Source of the DNA: Verrucomicrobiota bacterium
GTDB taxonomy: Bacteria > Verrucomicrobiota > Verrucomicrobiia > CAIQCK01
DNA length: 64,000 bases
Assembly: GCA_016222825.1 (NCBI GenBank)
Contig: JACRQF010000020.1
Coordinates: forward strand, 62,001-126,000
Reading direction: 5' to 3'
Shown here: piece by piece, positions 34,259-44,102 of the stretch
Layout: the number at the start of each line of letters is the position of its first letter
How positions within the stretch are numbered: the stretch's first letter is position 1
The notes under the pieces: generated by a model
Databases searched by the model: none
What the model was told of the DNA's origin: nothing
What the model saw: only the letters and a program-made list of their open reading frames with translations
Position numbers and translations under genes: made by a program

Positions 34259-34993
34259 TCAGAGAGCCGGCCAACAGAGCTTGTAGAGCAGCGCCGCGAT
34301 CAAGCCGCCGATGATCGGCCCGACCACCGGAATCCACGAGTAGCTCCAGTCCGAGCCGCCTTTGCCGGCGATGGGCAGCACGGCGTGAGCGAGTCGTGGG
34401 CCGAGGTCGCGCGCGGGGTTGATCGCGTAGCCGGTCGGGCCGCCGAGCGACAGGCCGATGGCCCACACGATGATGCCCACCAGGAATGGTCCAAAGCCCA
34501 CATCCCAGCCATGCGCGGGATTCAGGTTCTTCGGCGTGAGAATAGCGAGCACGCCCAGCACGAGCACGAAGGTGCCGATGATTTCCGTGAGCAGGTTCGC
34601 CACGGTGTTGCGGATGGCTGGACCGGTGCAAAACACCGCCAGCTTTCCGCCCGGATTGTCCGTCGCCGGCCAGTGCGCCAGATACGCCAGCCAGACGATG
34701 GCTCCGCCGAGAAACGCGCCGATCATCTGGGCCGCGACATAAACCGGCACCGACGCCCAGTCGAACTTGCCGATGGAAGCGAGAGCGACAGTCACGGCGG
34801 GGTTCAGGTGCGCGCCGCTGAACGCGCCGACCGCATACACGCCGACCGTCACGCCGAACGCCCAACCGGCCGTGATGACAATCCACCCGCCATTCTGGCC
34901 TTTGGTCTTGTTGAGCACGACGTTGGCGACGACGCCGTCGCCGAGGATGATGAGCAACATCGTGCCGAGGAGTTCCGCGAGAAATGGCGTCAT
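34259..34993 (-). CDS. glpF: Glycerol uptake facilitator (aquaglyceroporin)
   Basis: A 244-residue MIP-family channel with six membrane helices and two NPA half-helices: GAHLNPAVTVALASIG and GYAINPARDLGPR. The Asp after the second NPAR is characteristic of glycerol-conducting members rather than water channels. The ATG at 34993 (MTPFLAELLGTMLLIILGDG) begins directly with the first helix; the upstream extension in frame is not membrane-like and was left out. It is the first gene of a glpF-glpK pair. Confidence 0.95.
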   Translation of the reverse strand: MTPFLAELLGTMLLIILGDGVVANVVLNKTKGQNGGWIVITAGWAFGVTVGVYAVGAFSGAHLNPAVTVALASIGKFDWASVPVYVAAQMIGAFLGGAIVWLAYLAHWPATDNPGGKLAVFCTGPAIRNTVANLLTEIIGTFVLVLGVLAILTPKNLNPAHGWDVGFGPFLVGIIVWAIGLSLGGPTGYAINPARDLGPRLAHAVLPIAGKGGSDWSYSWIPVVGPIIGGLIAALLYKLCWPAL

Positions 34994-35144
34994 AAGTTTG
35001 GCTCCAAGCGAACGCGGCGAGGCTAACAAAGTCACTGCGTCATGTCCAACGCGGACGCTGACAGCGGCAAGGCTTGCGGTTCGCGCCGCGAACTTGAGAA
35101 TTGTCAAATCTCGCGAGCCGGTTTAAGTCTCAAAGCGAACGCAC

Positions 35145-36548
35145 ATGAAGACTTCGCAATCACTACTGGAAACAAACCGCTCCTCAACCCGCCCGCCGCT
35201 TCATCCCACGCGCCTTTCGCGCCGGAACTTCCTCCAACGCTGCGCGGCGGGCGCGATGCTTGGCGCTCCGATGATCGTGCCGCGCCACGTCATCGCCGGC
35301 AGCGGTCAGACGCCGCCGAGCGGGAAGATCAACATCGCCGGCATCGGCGTCGGCGGCATGGGCCACGGCGACATCATGAGCGTTTCCGGCGAGAACCTTG
35401 TCGCCTTCTGCGACGTGGACGAAACGCGCGCCGCCAAGACCTTCCAGAAGTTTCCGGGCGTGAGGCGCTTCAAGGACTTCCGGAAGATGTTCGATGCGAT
35501 GGAGAAGCAAATTGACGCGGTGACGGTCTCGACGCCGGACCACACGCATGCCGTGGCGGCGATGGCGGCGATCAAACGCGGCAAACACGTCTATTGCCAG
35601 AAGCCGCTCGCGCATTCGGTCCACGAAGTCCGCCGGTTGATGGCGGCGGCGCGCGAGCACAACGTCGTCACGCAGCTCGGCAACCAGGGCCATTCCACCG
35701 AGTCCATCCGCATCTTTTGCGAATGGATTGGGGATGGCGCGATCGGCAAGGTCCACACCATCCACGCCGGCTGCAACAAGGTGAACTCCGGCATCAACGC
35801 CCTGCCGAGTTTGAAGGAGAAGCATGAAACGCCGCGCGACCTCGACTGGGACCTCTGGCTGGGGCCGGCCAAGGGGCGGCCTTACAACCCGGCCTATGCG
35901 CCGGGCAAATGGCGCGGCTGGGTGCCGTTCGGCAACGGCACGCTCGGCGACTGGGTCTGTCACGTTGTGGACCCGGTGTTCTGGGCGCTGGACCTCGGCG
36001 CGCCCGCCACGGTCCAATCCACGGCGAAGGATTACGACTTGAAGACGCAGGGCGACGTTTTTCCGACCGGCCAGATCACCACCTTCGAGTTCCCTGCCAA
36101 GGCCGGCCGCGGGCCGGTCACGCTGCATTGGTATAGCGGCACCGAGCGCATCCCGCGCCCGCCGGAACTGGAGCCGGAGCGCAACGACATTGAGATCGGC
36201 GCGGCGGTGATCGGCGACAAGGGAACAATCACCTACGGCTCGCACGGCGCAAGCGGCGTGCGCATCGTGCCGGAAACGAAGATGAAGGCTTACCAGCGGC
36301 CGGAGAAAACGCTGCCGCGCGTGAAGGAGCATCATCAGGACTGGCTCGACGCGATCCGTGCCGGCCGCAAAGCCGGCTCGGATTTCTCCTACGGCGGCCC
36401 GCTGACGGAGCTGGCGTTGCTGGGGATCATCTCGATCAAGATGGGCGGCCGGAAGCTGGAGTGGGACGCGGCAAGGATGAAGTTCGCCAACTGCCCGAAG
36501 GCCAACGAGCATCTCAACCCGGCCTGTCGCAGCGGCTGGCGGCTGTGA
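35145..36548 (+). CDS. Tat-exported Gfo/Idh/MocA family oxidoreductase
   Basis: 467 residues. A twin-arginine signal (TRLSRRNFLQRCAAGAMLGA) precedes the Rossmann fold (INIAGIGVGGMGHGDIMSVS). The EKP-type motif is QKPLAHSVHEVRRLM, with Gln in place of Glu. The second domain includes GNGTLGDWVCHVVDPVFWAL, where the GDWxxHxxD motif carries likely catalytic His/Asp residues. Such exported members are very abundant in Planctomycetes and Verrucomicrobia and may oxidise glycosides. It is only distantly similar to the enzyme at 4449-5861. It stands alone between glpF (divergent) and a methyltransferase. Confidence 0.9.
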   Translation: MKTSQSLLETNRSSTRPPLHPTRLSRRNFLQRCAAGAMLGAPMIVPRHVIAGSGQTPPSGKINIAGIGVGGMGHGDIMSVSGENLVAFCDVDETRAAKTFQKFPGVRRFKDFRKMFDAMEKQIDAVTVSTPDHTHAVAAMAAIKRGKHVYCQKPLAHSVHEVRRLMAAAREHNVVTQLGNQGHSTESIRIFCEWIGDGAIGKVHTIHAGCNKVNSGINALPSLKEKHETPRDLDWDLWLGPAKGRPYNPAYAPGKWRGWVPFGNGTLGDWVCHVVDPVFWALDLGAPATVQSTAKDYDLKTQGDVFPTGQITTFEFPAKAGRGPVTLHWYSGTERIPRPPELEPERNDIEIGAAVIGDKGTITYGSHGASGVRIVPETKMKAYQRPEKTLPRVKEHHQDWLDAIRAGRKAGSDFSYGGPLTELALLGIISIKMGGRKLEWDAARMKFANCPKANEHLNPACRSGWRL

Positions 36549-36694
36549 CGGCCGGTGGTCGCCGGCGCCTTTGGGTTTGGGACGGCGTTGACACGAGTCG
36601 CGCTGTCAAAACAGTGGCGGGGCGCGGGCGCGTGTCGTAGGGTGGAATTCAGTTGGCAGTCAACGGAGCAATCGTTACTAAAGTCCGGTTACTT

Positions 36695-37450
36695 ATGAGC
36701 GCCTGCGGAACCCAAAGATCCTTGTTTCGGCGATTGCTGCGGCTGCCGTTGCGGCTCGTGCCCGGCTTTGTGCGCATGCCGATCCTCAGCGGCCCGCTGC
36801 GCGGCAAGCGATGGATCGTCGGCTCCAGCATCCACGACGCCTGGCTCGGCAACTACGAGGCCGACAAGCAGGCGCTCTTCGCGCGGACGGTGACGCCCGG
36901 CAGCGTGGTGTTCGACGTTGGCGCGCACGCGGGATTCTACACGCTGCTGGCGTCGGCGTTGACCGGCCCCACGGGCCGCGTCTTCGCGTTCGAGCCGATG
37001 CCCAATAACATCGCCCACCTCCGCGAGCACCTGCGCCTCAACGGCGCGGCGAACGTGACGGTTATTGAGAAAGCCGTCGCCGATGCCTCCGGTGTGGCGA
37101 CCTTCACCGCCTGCGGCTCGAACTTCCAGGGCCATCTGTTGCCCGGAGGCGAACTCCAGGTCGAGACCGTCTCGCTGGACGAACTGGTCGAGCAAGGCCG
37201 GCTGCCGCTGCCGGATTTCGTGAAGATGGACATCGAGGGCGCGGAGGTGCGGGCTTTGAACGGCGCGCGCAAGCTGCTCGCCCGGCGCCATCCCACAGTC
37301 TTCCTCGGCACGCACGCCATGACCGATCTCGGCTGCAACACGCACGAGCCGTGCTGCCGGTTGCTGCGCGACCTCGGCTACCGGCTCGTGCCAATCGGCG
37401 CCGACACGCTCGACGCCACCGACGAAATCCTGGCCGTGTATGGCCCCTGA
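36695..37450 (+). CDS. FkbM-family methyltransferase
   Basis: 251 residues. The SAM-binding motif I is VVFDVGAHAGFYTLLASALT, followed by GRVFAFEPMPNNIAHLREHL (acidic residue binding the ribose) and the FkbM-typical LPDFVKMDIEGAEVRALNGA, ending in LLRDLGYRL. FkbM enzymes O-methylate sugars or polyketides; the target is unknown. ATG at 36695 was chosen over a TTG at 36653; both lack strong ribosome sites. The stop overlaps or nearly adjoins the DsbD-like gene (8 bp), suggesting co-transcription. The 145-bp upstream gap contains TTGACA...TGTCAA, a possible operator. Confidence 0.88.
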   Translation: MSACGTQRSLFRRLLRLPLRLVPGFVRMPILSGPLRGKRWIVGSSIHDAWLGNYEADKQALFARTVTPGSVVFDVGAHAGFYTLLASALTGPTGRVFAFEPMPNNIAHLREHLRLNGAANVTVIEKAVADASGVATFTACGSNFQGHLLPGGELQVETVSLDELVEQGRLPLPDFVKMDIEGAEVRALNGARKLLARRHPTVFLGTHAMTDLGCNTHEPCCRLLRDLGYRLVPIGADTLDATDEILAVYGP

Positions 37451-37457
37451 GGCTGCT

Positions 37458-39317
37458 ATGAAGATGACTTTACCGAGACAACTTTGGCTGCTGGCGTGGA
37501 TCGCCATGGGAACGTCCGCTGTGTTCGCAGCCGCGCTTCCCACCCGGCACATCGCCGTCAGCGCCCGCGTCGAGCCGGCGGTCGCGCGCGCCGGCGAGAC
37601 GGTGAAACTCGTCATCACCGCCGTCGTGGACGAAGGCTGGCACCTTTACTCGCTCACGCAGAAACCCGGCGGCCCGGAGAAGACGACGATCACGCTGGCG
37701 GAGAGCGCCGTTGTCGGGAAAGCCGGCGCGTTCACCGGTCCGGAGCCGAAACGCGTGCGCGACACGGCGTTCGACATGGATGTCGAGCAGCACGAGGGGA
37801 AGATGGAGTTCACCGCGCCGCTGGCGCTCAAGGTGGACGCGGCTGTAGGCAAACAGAAGATTGAGGGCAAGATGCGCTTCATGCTCTGCAACGAGCAGAG
37901 CTGCCTGCCGCCGATGACCGCGCCGTTCGCGGCGGAATTCACCATCGAGCCGGGCGCGCCGCGGGCGGAGTTTGTCGCGGCTGTTTCCACCGCGCCGGCT
38001 GTGGAAGCGAAGGGCGCGCCGGAGAAATTCGGCGGCCAGGCGGACGGGCTGGGCGGGCTGATCCTGCTGGCGATCATCTCCGGCCTCGTCTCGCTGCTGA
38101 CGCCGTGCGTCTTCCCGATGATCCCGATCACCGTCAGCTTCTTCACCAAGGAAGCTTCGCACGACCGGCGGCGCGCGCTGCAACTCGCGGTGGTCTATGG
38201 CCTCGGCATCATCGCGACGTTCACGCTCGTCGGCGTGGTGCTCACGCTGCTGCTGGGGGCGGGCAGCGCCAACAAGTTCGCCGCCAGCCCGCTGGTGAAC
38301 ATCGGCATCGGCCTGCTTTTCGTCGCGTTCGCGCTGAGCCTGTTCGGGTTGTTTGAAATCCAACTGCCGTCGTCGTGGATTGACGCGGCGCAGTCGCGCG
38401 CCGGCGCGGGCACGGTCGGCGCGATGTTCATGGCGCTGGTGTTCACGCTGACGAGCTTCACCTGCACTGCGCCGTTCATCGGGCCGTTGCTGGTGGCGAT
38501 CACGCAGGGCGCGTGGTTCTGGCCGTTGGTGGGCATGGGTGTGTTCAGCGCGACGTTCGCCGCGCCGTTCGTGCTGCTGGCGCTCTTTCCGAGCTGGATC
38601 GCGCGGCTGCCCAGGAGCGGCGGCTGGCTGAACTCCACCAAGGTCGTGATGGGCTTCCTGGAGCTGGCCGCGGCGATGAAGTTCTTCAGCAACGCCGACC
38701 TGATCTGGCAGTGGGACGTGTTCACGACGCCGGTGGTGCTGGCGAGCTGGATTGTCCTGGCGATGCTCACCGGCCTCTACATCCTCGGCAAACTCCGGAT
38801 GCCGCACGAGGAGCCGGTGGAAGGCGTTGGCGGCGTGCGGGTGATGTTCAGCCTCGTGTTCTTCGTGTTGGCGCTGGTGATGACGCCGGGCATGGTAAGG
38901 ATTCCGCCGCCGAACTTGATTGATTCCTATTTGCCGACGCCGGTCGCGCTGAAGCAGCAGGAAAAGCTGACGTGGAGCGACGATTACGCGGCGGCGCTGA
39001 AACAGGCGAAGGCCGAGGGGAAGAACGTGTTCATTGATTTCACCGGCTACACCTGCACCAACTGCCGCTGGATGGAGATCAGCATGTTCCCGCAGCCGGA
39101 GGTCGAGGCGGCGCTCCAGAAGTTCGTCCGCGTGCGGCTCTACACCGACGGCGGCCCGCGCGGCCAGGAGAACCAGGATTTCCAGATTGCGCGCTTCGGC
39201 GACGCCGCACTGCCGCTCTACGTCGTCATGAGCGCCGACGACAAGGAGATCGCCCGCTTCGCCGGCATGACGCGCGACGTGAAGGCGTATCTGGAGTTTC
39301 TCAAGAAAGGGTTGTAG
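37458..39317 (+). CDS. DsbD-like thiol:disulfide interchange protein
   Basis: 619 residues in the DsbD three-part layout. After a signal peptide (to about residue 25) comes the N-terminal periplasmic immunoglobulin-like domain (about 30-175, with the Cys pair in RFMLCNEQSCLPP). Eight membrane helices follow (about 200-480), with Cys in GLVSLLTPCVFPMIPITV and in LTSFTCTAPFIGPLL. The C-terminal thioredoxin-like domain has the CxxC in FIDFTGYTCTNCRWMEISMF. DsbD carries electrons from cytoplasmic thioredoxin to periplasmic proteins, including cytochrome c maturation; several c-type cytochromes are encoded in this window. The ATG at 37458 gives a normal signal peptide. Confidence 0.92.
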   Translation: MKMTLPRQLWLLAWIAMGTSAVFAAALPTRHIAVSARVEPAVARAGETVKLVITAVVDEGWHLYSLTQKPGGPEKTTITLAESAVVGKAGAFTGPEPKRVRDTAFDMDVEQHEGKMEFTAPLALKVDAAVGKQKIEGKMRFMLCNEQSCLPPMTAPFAAEFTIEPGAPRAEFVAAVSTAPAVEAKGAPEKFGGQADGLGGLILLAIISGLVSLLTPCVFPMIPITVSFFTKEASHDRRRALQLAVVYGLGIIATFTLVGVVLTLLLGAGSANKFAASPLVNIGIGLLFVAFALSLFGLFEIQLPSSWIDAAQSRAGAGTVGAMFMALVFTLTSFTCTAPFIGPLLVAITQGAWFWPLVGMGVFSATFAAPFVLLALFPSWIARLPRSGGWLNSTKVVMGFLELAAAMKFFSNADLIWQWDVFTTPVVLASWIVLAMLTGLYILGKLRMPHEEPVEGVGGVRVMFSLVFFVLALVMTPGMVRIPPPNLIDSYLPTPVALKQQEKLTWSDDYAAALKQAKAEGKNVFIDFTGYTCTNCRWMEISMFPQPEVEAALQKFVRVRLYTDGGPRGQENQDFQIARFGDAALPLYVVMSADDKEIARFAGMTRDVKAYLEFLKKGL

Positions 39318-39597
39318 GACGGCCTAACCGCAATACGGCACAAAGTTCTCTGTGCAATGTGTGGGGCGGTTGACATCGGAAGAGAGCACCCGTGCCACGT
39401 TCGTCGGAAAGCTGTCGAAGCGGCCTTTGCCCGGCGTTTGCCCTGCCCAGAGGCCATCGTCCCAAGCGGCAGCCGTTCTTGAAGACACCGCCTCCGCTCG
39501 ATCACTCCGCCACCGCGCAGCCCAGTCGCGCCGCGCATTGTCGAAACAATGCTTGCAGCGGAGGCGCTGCTCATCTGCACATACACTCGCCGCACAC

Positions 39598-42500
39598 TCA
39601 CTTCGCGAACCGAACGCGATAGGCGAACGCCTTGCCGTCGTGCGCGAATTGCAGCGCGTCGCCGTCCTGGCGAAACTGCTGCTCGCCGGACGGCCTGCCA
39701 TCGCTGCCAAGCGTCACAATGCGCTCAGCCTTTCTGCCGCCCGCGCCGAGCCGGTCGAGCCGCAGCGTTGCTTGGAACGGCGGCGACGATGGCAGCGGCG
39801 TCAGTTCCATCTCGCCAGAGCCGTGGCGCAGCCGGAACGCGCCGTTGGTGGCGACCGGGCCGAAGTCCACGACCTTGCCCGCGCTGTTCACGCGCTCCTG
39901 CTTCGCCGCGAGGTCGGGATCGGGCGGCTCCGGATGGTAAGCGACGGCGACGCGCCCATCCTCGCGTTTGATCTCGATCTTGCCGCAGCGCGCGCGACCG
40001 GAGCCGTCCACCGGGCCGAGCATGGCCAGCCGCGGGCCGCCTTTGCCGGGATGGTAGAGGCCACAGCGCACAGCCACCGTTGCCGGCACCTTTACAGTGT
40101 CGGGGACGCTGCTTTCGATGATGGCGGCATAAGTTCCCGGCGTCGCCAGTTTCGCAGTGTCCAGCTTCCATCCGCCTTGAAACACAATGCCTTCGCTGAA
40201 GCTGCGCTTCTCGTCGGTGAAGTGGACGAACGCCCGGTAACCCTCCGGCACGGCGCGTTTCACGACACATTCGGTGCGCAGCCGGAACCTGCCACCGCCC
40301 AAGTCCTCCATGCCGAGCACGCGCGGCTCGACGCAGCCCGGATTCTCCGAGGCGTCCGGCCGTGCGTCGGCGAACAACTCGCCAGGCTTCCGCGCGAAGC
40401 CAACGATGGCGCCGTCGCGCCGCGTCACCCCCGCTTCGCACTCGCCTGCGCGCGCGATGAAGCCGTAGCGCGGCAGAGTCGCGCCGCCGACCTCCCAGTC
40501 GCTTGCGCCGCGGTTGGAGTGGACCGTCGCGCCGCCGCCGAACTTCACGCTCTGCCGGTGGATGTTGTCGCCGGCGAACTCGTGCGACAGCAACTCGCTC
40601 CGCGCCAGCACCGCGCAGACATCGTGCAGCAACCAGTAAGTCATCACCGCGCGCCGCGAGAACGGCCCGTCGCACATCGGGTTTCGGCCGCCGATGACGG
40701 TGTTGCTCAGGTAATCATCGCTGGCGTAGCCGTGGAGAAACTGGTTGCCTTCGCCGGAGTAGCGAGGCCCCAAGCCGCCTGCGAGCAGCACAAACGCGCC
40801 GTGGCTGGCCATGTCATGCCACGGCACGCGCTCGGCGTCGCCCGCCGGCATCCGCCAGTTGAAATGCGTCTCCTGTCCCGGCATCCAGCCGCTGTGGTCG
40901 CTCTGGGCCGCGTCGAGATGGCCGATGAGACCGTCCTGGCCCGCCTCGCTGATCTGCGGCGCGTTGTTGCCAAGCACCGCGCGGATGCGGTCGAACGCCG
41001 CGCCCCATCGCTCGGCGCAAACCATCTTCGGATAGAAGCGGCCCGCGCGGTCGTAAAAATCAATCGGCGGAATCGCCGTGAACACGTCCACGAAACAGCT
41101 TGTCGGCGCGAAGCCGCGTTTCATCAGCCGCAAGTTGCGGTCGAGCCACGGTTGGAACGCCGTCGGCAGCCAGCGGTAGCTCAGCGCGTCGCGGCCCTTG
41201 TTGAACCACGCCTTCTGCGGCGTGCCGTCCGGGTTGAAGAGGATGTGGTCGTAGGAATAGCCGTCGGCGTCGGGATAGAAATCAATGTAGTTGTCGTGCG
41301 GGCAGAAGAGGATGCCGTTGCGCTTGCACGCGGCGACCATCGCCATGAAGTCCTCCTGGTTTCCCGCCGGCGGATAAATGTCCGGCAGCCGGTAGTCGTA
41401 GCCCCATCGCTGCCAGACGTGCTTGACGAACACCGCGTCGGTCAACCCGTAGCGCGCGGCTTTCTCCAGCCCTTCCGCCGCTTCGCGGTAGTCGCCACCC
41501 CACTGGTCGAGGCAAATCTTGCCCTGAATCTTCGCGACGCCGCCGGCCGGCTTGAAGTTGGCGATGGCGCGATACACCCGCGCCGCCGCGAACGCCCCAC
41601 GCTGCGACGGCACCAGCGAGAACGTCGCGTCGTGGTGCGCCACCAGCGAGCAGTGCCGCGTTTCCGGGTCCACGCGCAGCGAGTCGGGGAAGATGTCCAC
41701 CGCCTGCACCAGCGACAACCCGCTGGCGAAGTCCGCGCCCGCGTGCCGCGTCGAGAGCGTGAAGCCGCCGCCGCGCAGTTCGAACTTGCCGGGATCCTGG
41801 ATCACGTTGCCGAAGCCGGCATAAACGCGCCGCGCCTTTTCCGACGCCGGGCCGAGCATCAACTGTGTGAACCTCGGTTCGCCGCGCTTGTCGCGTTTCG
41901 CGCCGGGCATCGAGAACGCCACGCGCAGCGCGCCTTTCTCGGCCCAGAGCTTCGCCTGCGCGCGCACCGGCTCGTCGCCTTTCAGCAGATAATGGTCGAG
42001 CACGCCCCTGCCACCGCGGAAGTTCTCCTCCACGCGATCGCAAATCAGCCCGGCCCGGCCCGCGGCAATCGGCAGTCCACCCACCTCGAACGTGAAGCCG
42101 TCGAAGACCAGTTCGCGCTTGTCGTCCACGAACGCGATGAACGCGTCCGCCAGCCCGTTCGGCCCGGGCACGACCGCGGCGCCAACCGTGGCCGCTTCGT
42201 TCGCCAACTTCCATGTCCAGTTAACCACATCGCCGGCCAGCGCCGCGCGCGCCGCGCGCACCGCCGCCTGCCGCCGCGCCGCGCGCCGGTCTTCCGGCTC
42301 CGCCACGACCGGCGCGCCGACCCACATCGTCGGCTCGGCCCAGAACGACGAGTCGCACGACGTGTTGTGCTTCGGTCCCGGCCCTGTGAACAAGCGCAAC
42401 GTGATCTCGCGGCCCGCGTAATCTGAAAGGTCCACGCGCGCCGGCTCCCAGCGTTTGGCGTCGGAGAAGCGCGCGAAGAGTTGCTTGAACTCGCCGCCGT

Positions 42501-43317
42501 CGCTGGCCAGCACGCGGAAGTCCACGCCGTCGCTCGCTCCCTCGCGTTTCGGATTGCTGTCGCGGATGGCGGTGGCGAAGTCGAGGTGGATCGGCTTCTG
42601 TTTCGGCAGCGCGATGCGGAAATCCATTAGCGCGTCGCCCCAGCCGCTGCGATACGGCGGATGCACGTTGAACGCGCGCCGTCTCTCGCCGCGATCCTCG
42701 TCGGAAATCCCCACGCCGCAACCGGTGGCCGCGTCACTGCCCTGCCAGCCAGCCGGTTTCGCTACCGGAGCTTTGCCGTTCACGGCGATGGTCGTCTGAA
42801 AAGACTTCACTGTGATCAAGCTCAGCGGCCCGCGCTGCGGGGCGCGCGCCACCGCCGGCGGCTCCGTCTTTTTCTCCGCCGCCAGCGCCTCGCGCGATAC
42901 CGACAGAATCAGAATCGGGTGCGCGGTTTGAAGTTTGCCTTTCGCTGCGCGGAATTCGACGCGCGCGTGGACCGGATAGAGCGCCGCGTAGGTGCCTTTG
43001 CCGGCGACGACCGAGAACGGCAGCGTCTGCGTGGCCTTCGGCGCGAGCGTGAACTTGCGCGCCGGCTCGCCCTCGACGCGCCAGTCGTCGGTCACCGCCA
43101 TGCGCACGACGCCGGAGAGCGGCTCGTCGCCGGCGTTGCCGAGCGTGACGGGCACGGCGAGCGACTTCTCCAGCGCCGTCACCTCGCCGGGATCGGCGAT
43201 GCTGACGGTGAGCGGCCCCGCCGTGTCGCGCGGCGGCGTGAACGCCAGCGACGGCAGCGCGGCGGCCAGGAGAGCGGCAATTCCAGACAACAGGCGGAGC
43301 GGGCGAAAAGTTTTCAT
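39598..43317 (-). CDS. Large secreted glycosidase-like protein with TIM-barrel core
   Basis: 1239 residues with a signal peptide (RLLSGIAALLAAALPSLAFT). The N-terminal 190 residues look like beta-sandwich repeats (TVSIADPGEVTALEKSLAVP). A middle part is beta-rich. About residues 620-900 look like a TIM barrel of the GH101/DUF5696 type: KICLDQWGGDYREAAEGLEK, DAVFVKHVWQRWGYDYRLPD, GILFCPHDNYIDFYPDADGY, then SCFVDVF (possible nucleophile Asp) and APQISEAGQDG (possible acid Glu). The C-terminus is again beta-rich. A role in cutting a complex glycan outside the cytoplasm is inferred; family assignment is by pattern only. The 280 bp between it and the DsbD-like gene shows nothing recognisable. Confidence 0.8.
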   Translation of the reverse strand: MKTFRPLRLLSGIAALLAAALPSLAFTPPRDTAGPLTVSIADPGEVTALEKSLAVPVTLGNAGDEPLSGVVRMAVTDDWRVEGEPARKFTLAPKATQTLPFSVVAGKGTYAALYPVHARVEFRAAKGKLQTAHPILILSVSREALAAEKKTEPPAVARAPQRGPLSLITVKSFQTTIAVNGKAPVAKPAGWQGSDAATGCGVGISDEDRGERRRAFNVHPPYRSGWGDALMDFRIALPKQKPIHLDFATAIRDSNPKREGASDGVDFRVLASDGGEFKQLFARFSDAKRWEPARVDLSDYAGREITLRLFTGPGPKHNTSCDSSFWAEPTMWVGAPVVAEPEDRRAARRQAAVRAARAALAGDVVNWTWKLANEAATVGAAVVPGPNGLADAFIAFVDDKRELVFDGFTFEVGGLPIAAGRAGLICDRVEENFRGGRGVLDHYLLKGDEPVRAQAKLWAEKGALRVAFSMPGAKRDKRGEPRFTQLMLGPASEKARRVYAGFGNVIQDPGKFELRGGGFTLSTRHAGADFASGLSLVQAVDIFPDSLRVDPETRHCSLVAHHDATFSLVPSQRGAFAAARVYRAIANFKPAGGVAKIQGKICLDQWGGDYREAAEGLEKAARYGLTDAVFVKHVWQRWGYDYRLPDIYPPAGNQEDFMAMVAACKRNGILFCPHDNYIDFYPDADGYSYDHILFNPDGTPQKAWFNKGRDALSYRWLPTAFQPWLDRNLRLMKRGFAPTSCFVDVFTAIPPIDFYDRAGRFYPKMVCAERWGAAFDRIRAVLGNNAPQISEAGQDGLIGHLDAAQSDHSGWMPGQETHFNWRMPAGDAERVPWHDMASHGAFVLLAGGLGPRYSGEGNQFLHGYASDDYLSNTVIGGRNPMCDGPFSRRAVMTYWLLHDVCAVLARSELLSHEFAGDNIHRQSVKFGGGATVHSNRGASDWEVGGATLPRYGFIARAGECEAGVTRRDGAIVGFARKPGELFADARPDASENPGCVEPRVLGMEDLGGGRFRLRTECVVKRAVPEGYRAFVHFTDEKRSFSEGIVFQGGWKLDTAKLATPGTYAAIIESSVPDTVKVPATVAVRCGLYHPGKGGPRLAMLGPVDGSGRARCGKIEIKREDGRVAVAYHPEPPDPDLAAKQERVNSAGKVVDFGPVATNGAFRLRHGSGEMELTPLPSSPPFQATLRLDRLGAGGRKAERIVTLGSDGRPSGEQQFRQDGDALQFAHDGKAFAYRVRFAK

Positions 43318-43439
43318 GGCGGTTTTCGTGACGCCGAATCTTAGGCGTCGTTTCGTCCAAGTCACGCCCGAATGTGCCGGCTCGGCGCCACCACCGGACA
43401 CGCTTGCGCGAACCGGCGCGAGTCGTTTAGGCTGCGGGC

Positions 43440-44057
43440 GTGATTGCTTTGCTTGATTACGGCTCCGGCAACCTCCGCAGCGTCCAGAAGGCGCTGCAGA
43501 AGGTGGGCGCCGACGTGCGCCTGGCCGCGCGGCCGGAAGAGATGCGCGACGCGCAGGCGGCGGTGTTGCCCGGCGTCGGCGCGTTCGACGACTGCGTCAA
43601 CGCGATGAAGCGGCAGGAGCTGTTCGAGGCCGTGCGCGAGTTCGTCCGCAGCGGACGGCCGTTTCTGGGCATCTGCGTCGGTTACCAGGCGCTGTTCGAG
43701 CGTAGCGAGGAGTTCAACAGTTGCGCCGCCGGTCTCGGCATTTTTGCCGGCAAAGTCGTCCGCTTCACCGACCAGCCCGGCTTGAAGATCCCCCAGATGG
43801 GCTGGAATCAGCTCGATATCGTGAAGCCCGACTGCCCGCTCTACCGCGGCATCGCGGATGGCAGCTTCGTCTATTTCGTGCACAGCTATTTCCCGAAGCC
43901 TGCCGACGACACACTCATCGCCACGCGCACCGACTACGGTGGCGCTTTCGCGTCCTCCATCTGGAAGGACAACGTTTTCGCCACGCAGTTCCACCCGGAG
44001 AAAAGCCAGGCCATCGGCCTGAAGATGCTGGAGAACTTCGTGGCGCTGGCAAAATAA
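43440..44057 (+). CDS. hisH: Imidazole glycerol phosphate synthase, glutamine amidotransferase subunit
   Basis: HisH hydrolyses glutamine and channels ammonia to HisF in histidine synthesis. The 205-residue class-I amidotransferase has the nucleophile Cys in FLGICVGYQALFE and the His-Glu pair in FATQFHPEKSQ. It starts MIALLDYGSGNLRSVQKAL and includes PQMGWNQLD and VYFVHSYFP, all family motifs. The start codon is GTG. hisA follows after 45 bp that contain a short simple repeat. hisF, its obligate partner, is not in the window. Confidence 0.95.
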   Translation: MIALLDYGSGNLRSVQKALQKVGADVRLAARPEEMRDAQAAVLPGVGAFDDCVNAMKRQELFEAVREFVRSGRPFLGICVGYQALFERSEEFNSCAAGLGIFAGKVVRFTDQPGLKIPQMGWNQLDIVKPDCPLYRGIADGSFVYFVHSYFPKPADDTLIATRTDYGGAFASSIWKDNVFATQFHPEKSQAIGLKMLENFVALAK

Positions 44058-44064
44058 GCCATTC

Positions 44065-44100
44065 GACGAATCACGAGCTGCAAATTACGGATTACGCTTC
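44065..44100. repeat. Short degenerate repeat between hisH and hisA
   Basis: The hisH-hisA spacer consists of words such as GACGAATCACGAG, AAATTACGG and ATTACGCTTC, the same simple family seen at 30947-30980 and 58417-58514. Confidence 0.5.
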
Positions 44101-44102
44101 CC

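Noticed and set aside
36588..36609. TTGACA...TGTCAA upstream of the FkbM gene as a promoter/operator
   Set aside because: The dyad is real (6-bp arms) but no convincing -10 follows at 16-18 bp; too weak for a feature.
39318..39597. 280-bp gap with several short frames on both strands
   Set aside because: No motif, ribosome site or recognisable protein or RNA signal was found; considered non-coding.
39352..42426. 1024-codon open frame on the plus strand opposite the large glycosidase-like gene
   Set aside because: It is antisense to a protein with a signal peptide and coherent domains. The translation is Arg/His/Ala-rich without motifs, as expected for shadows in GC-rich DNA.
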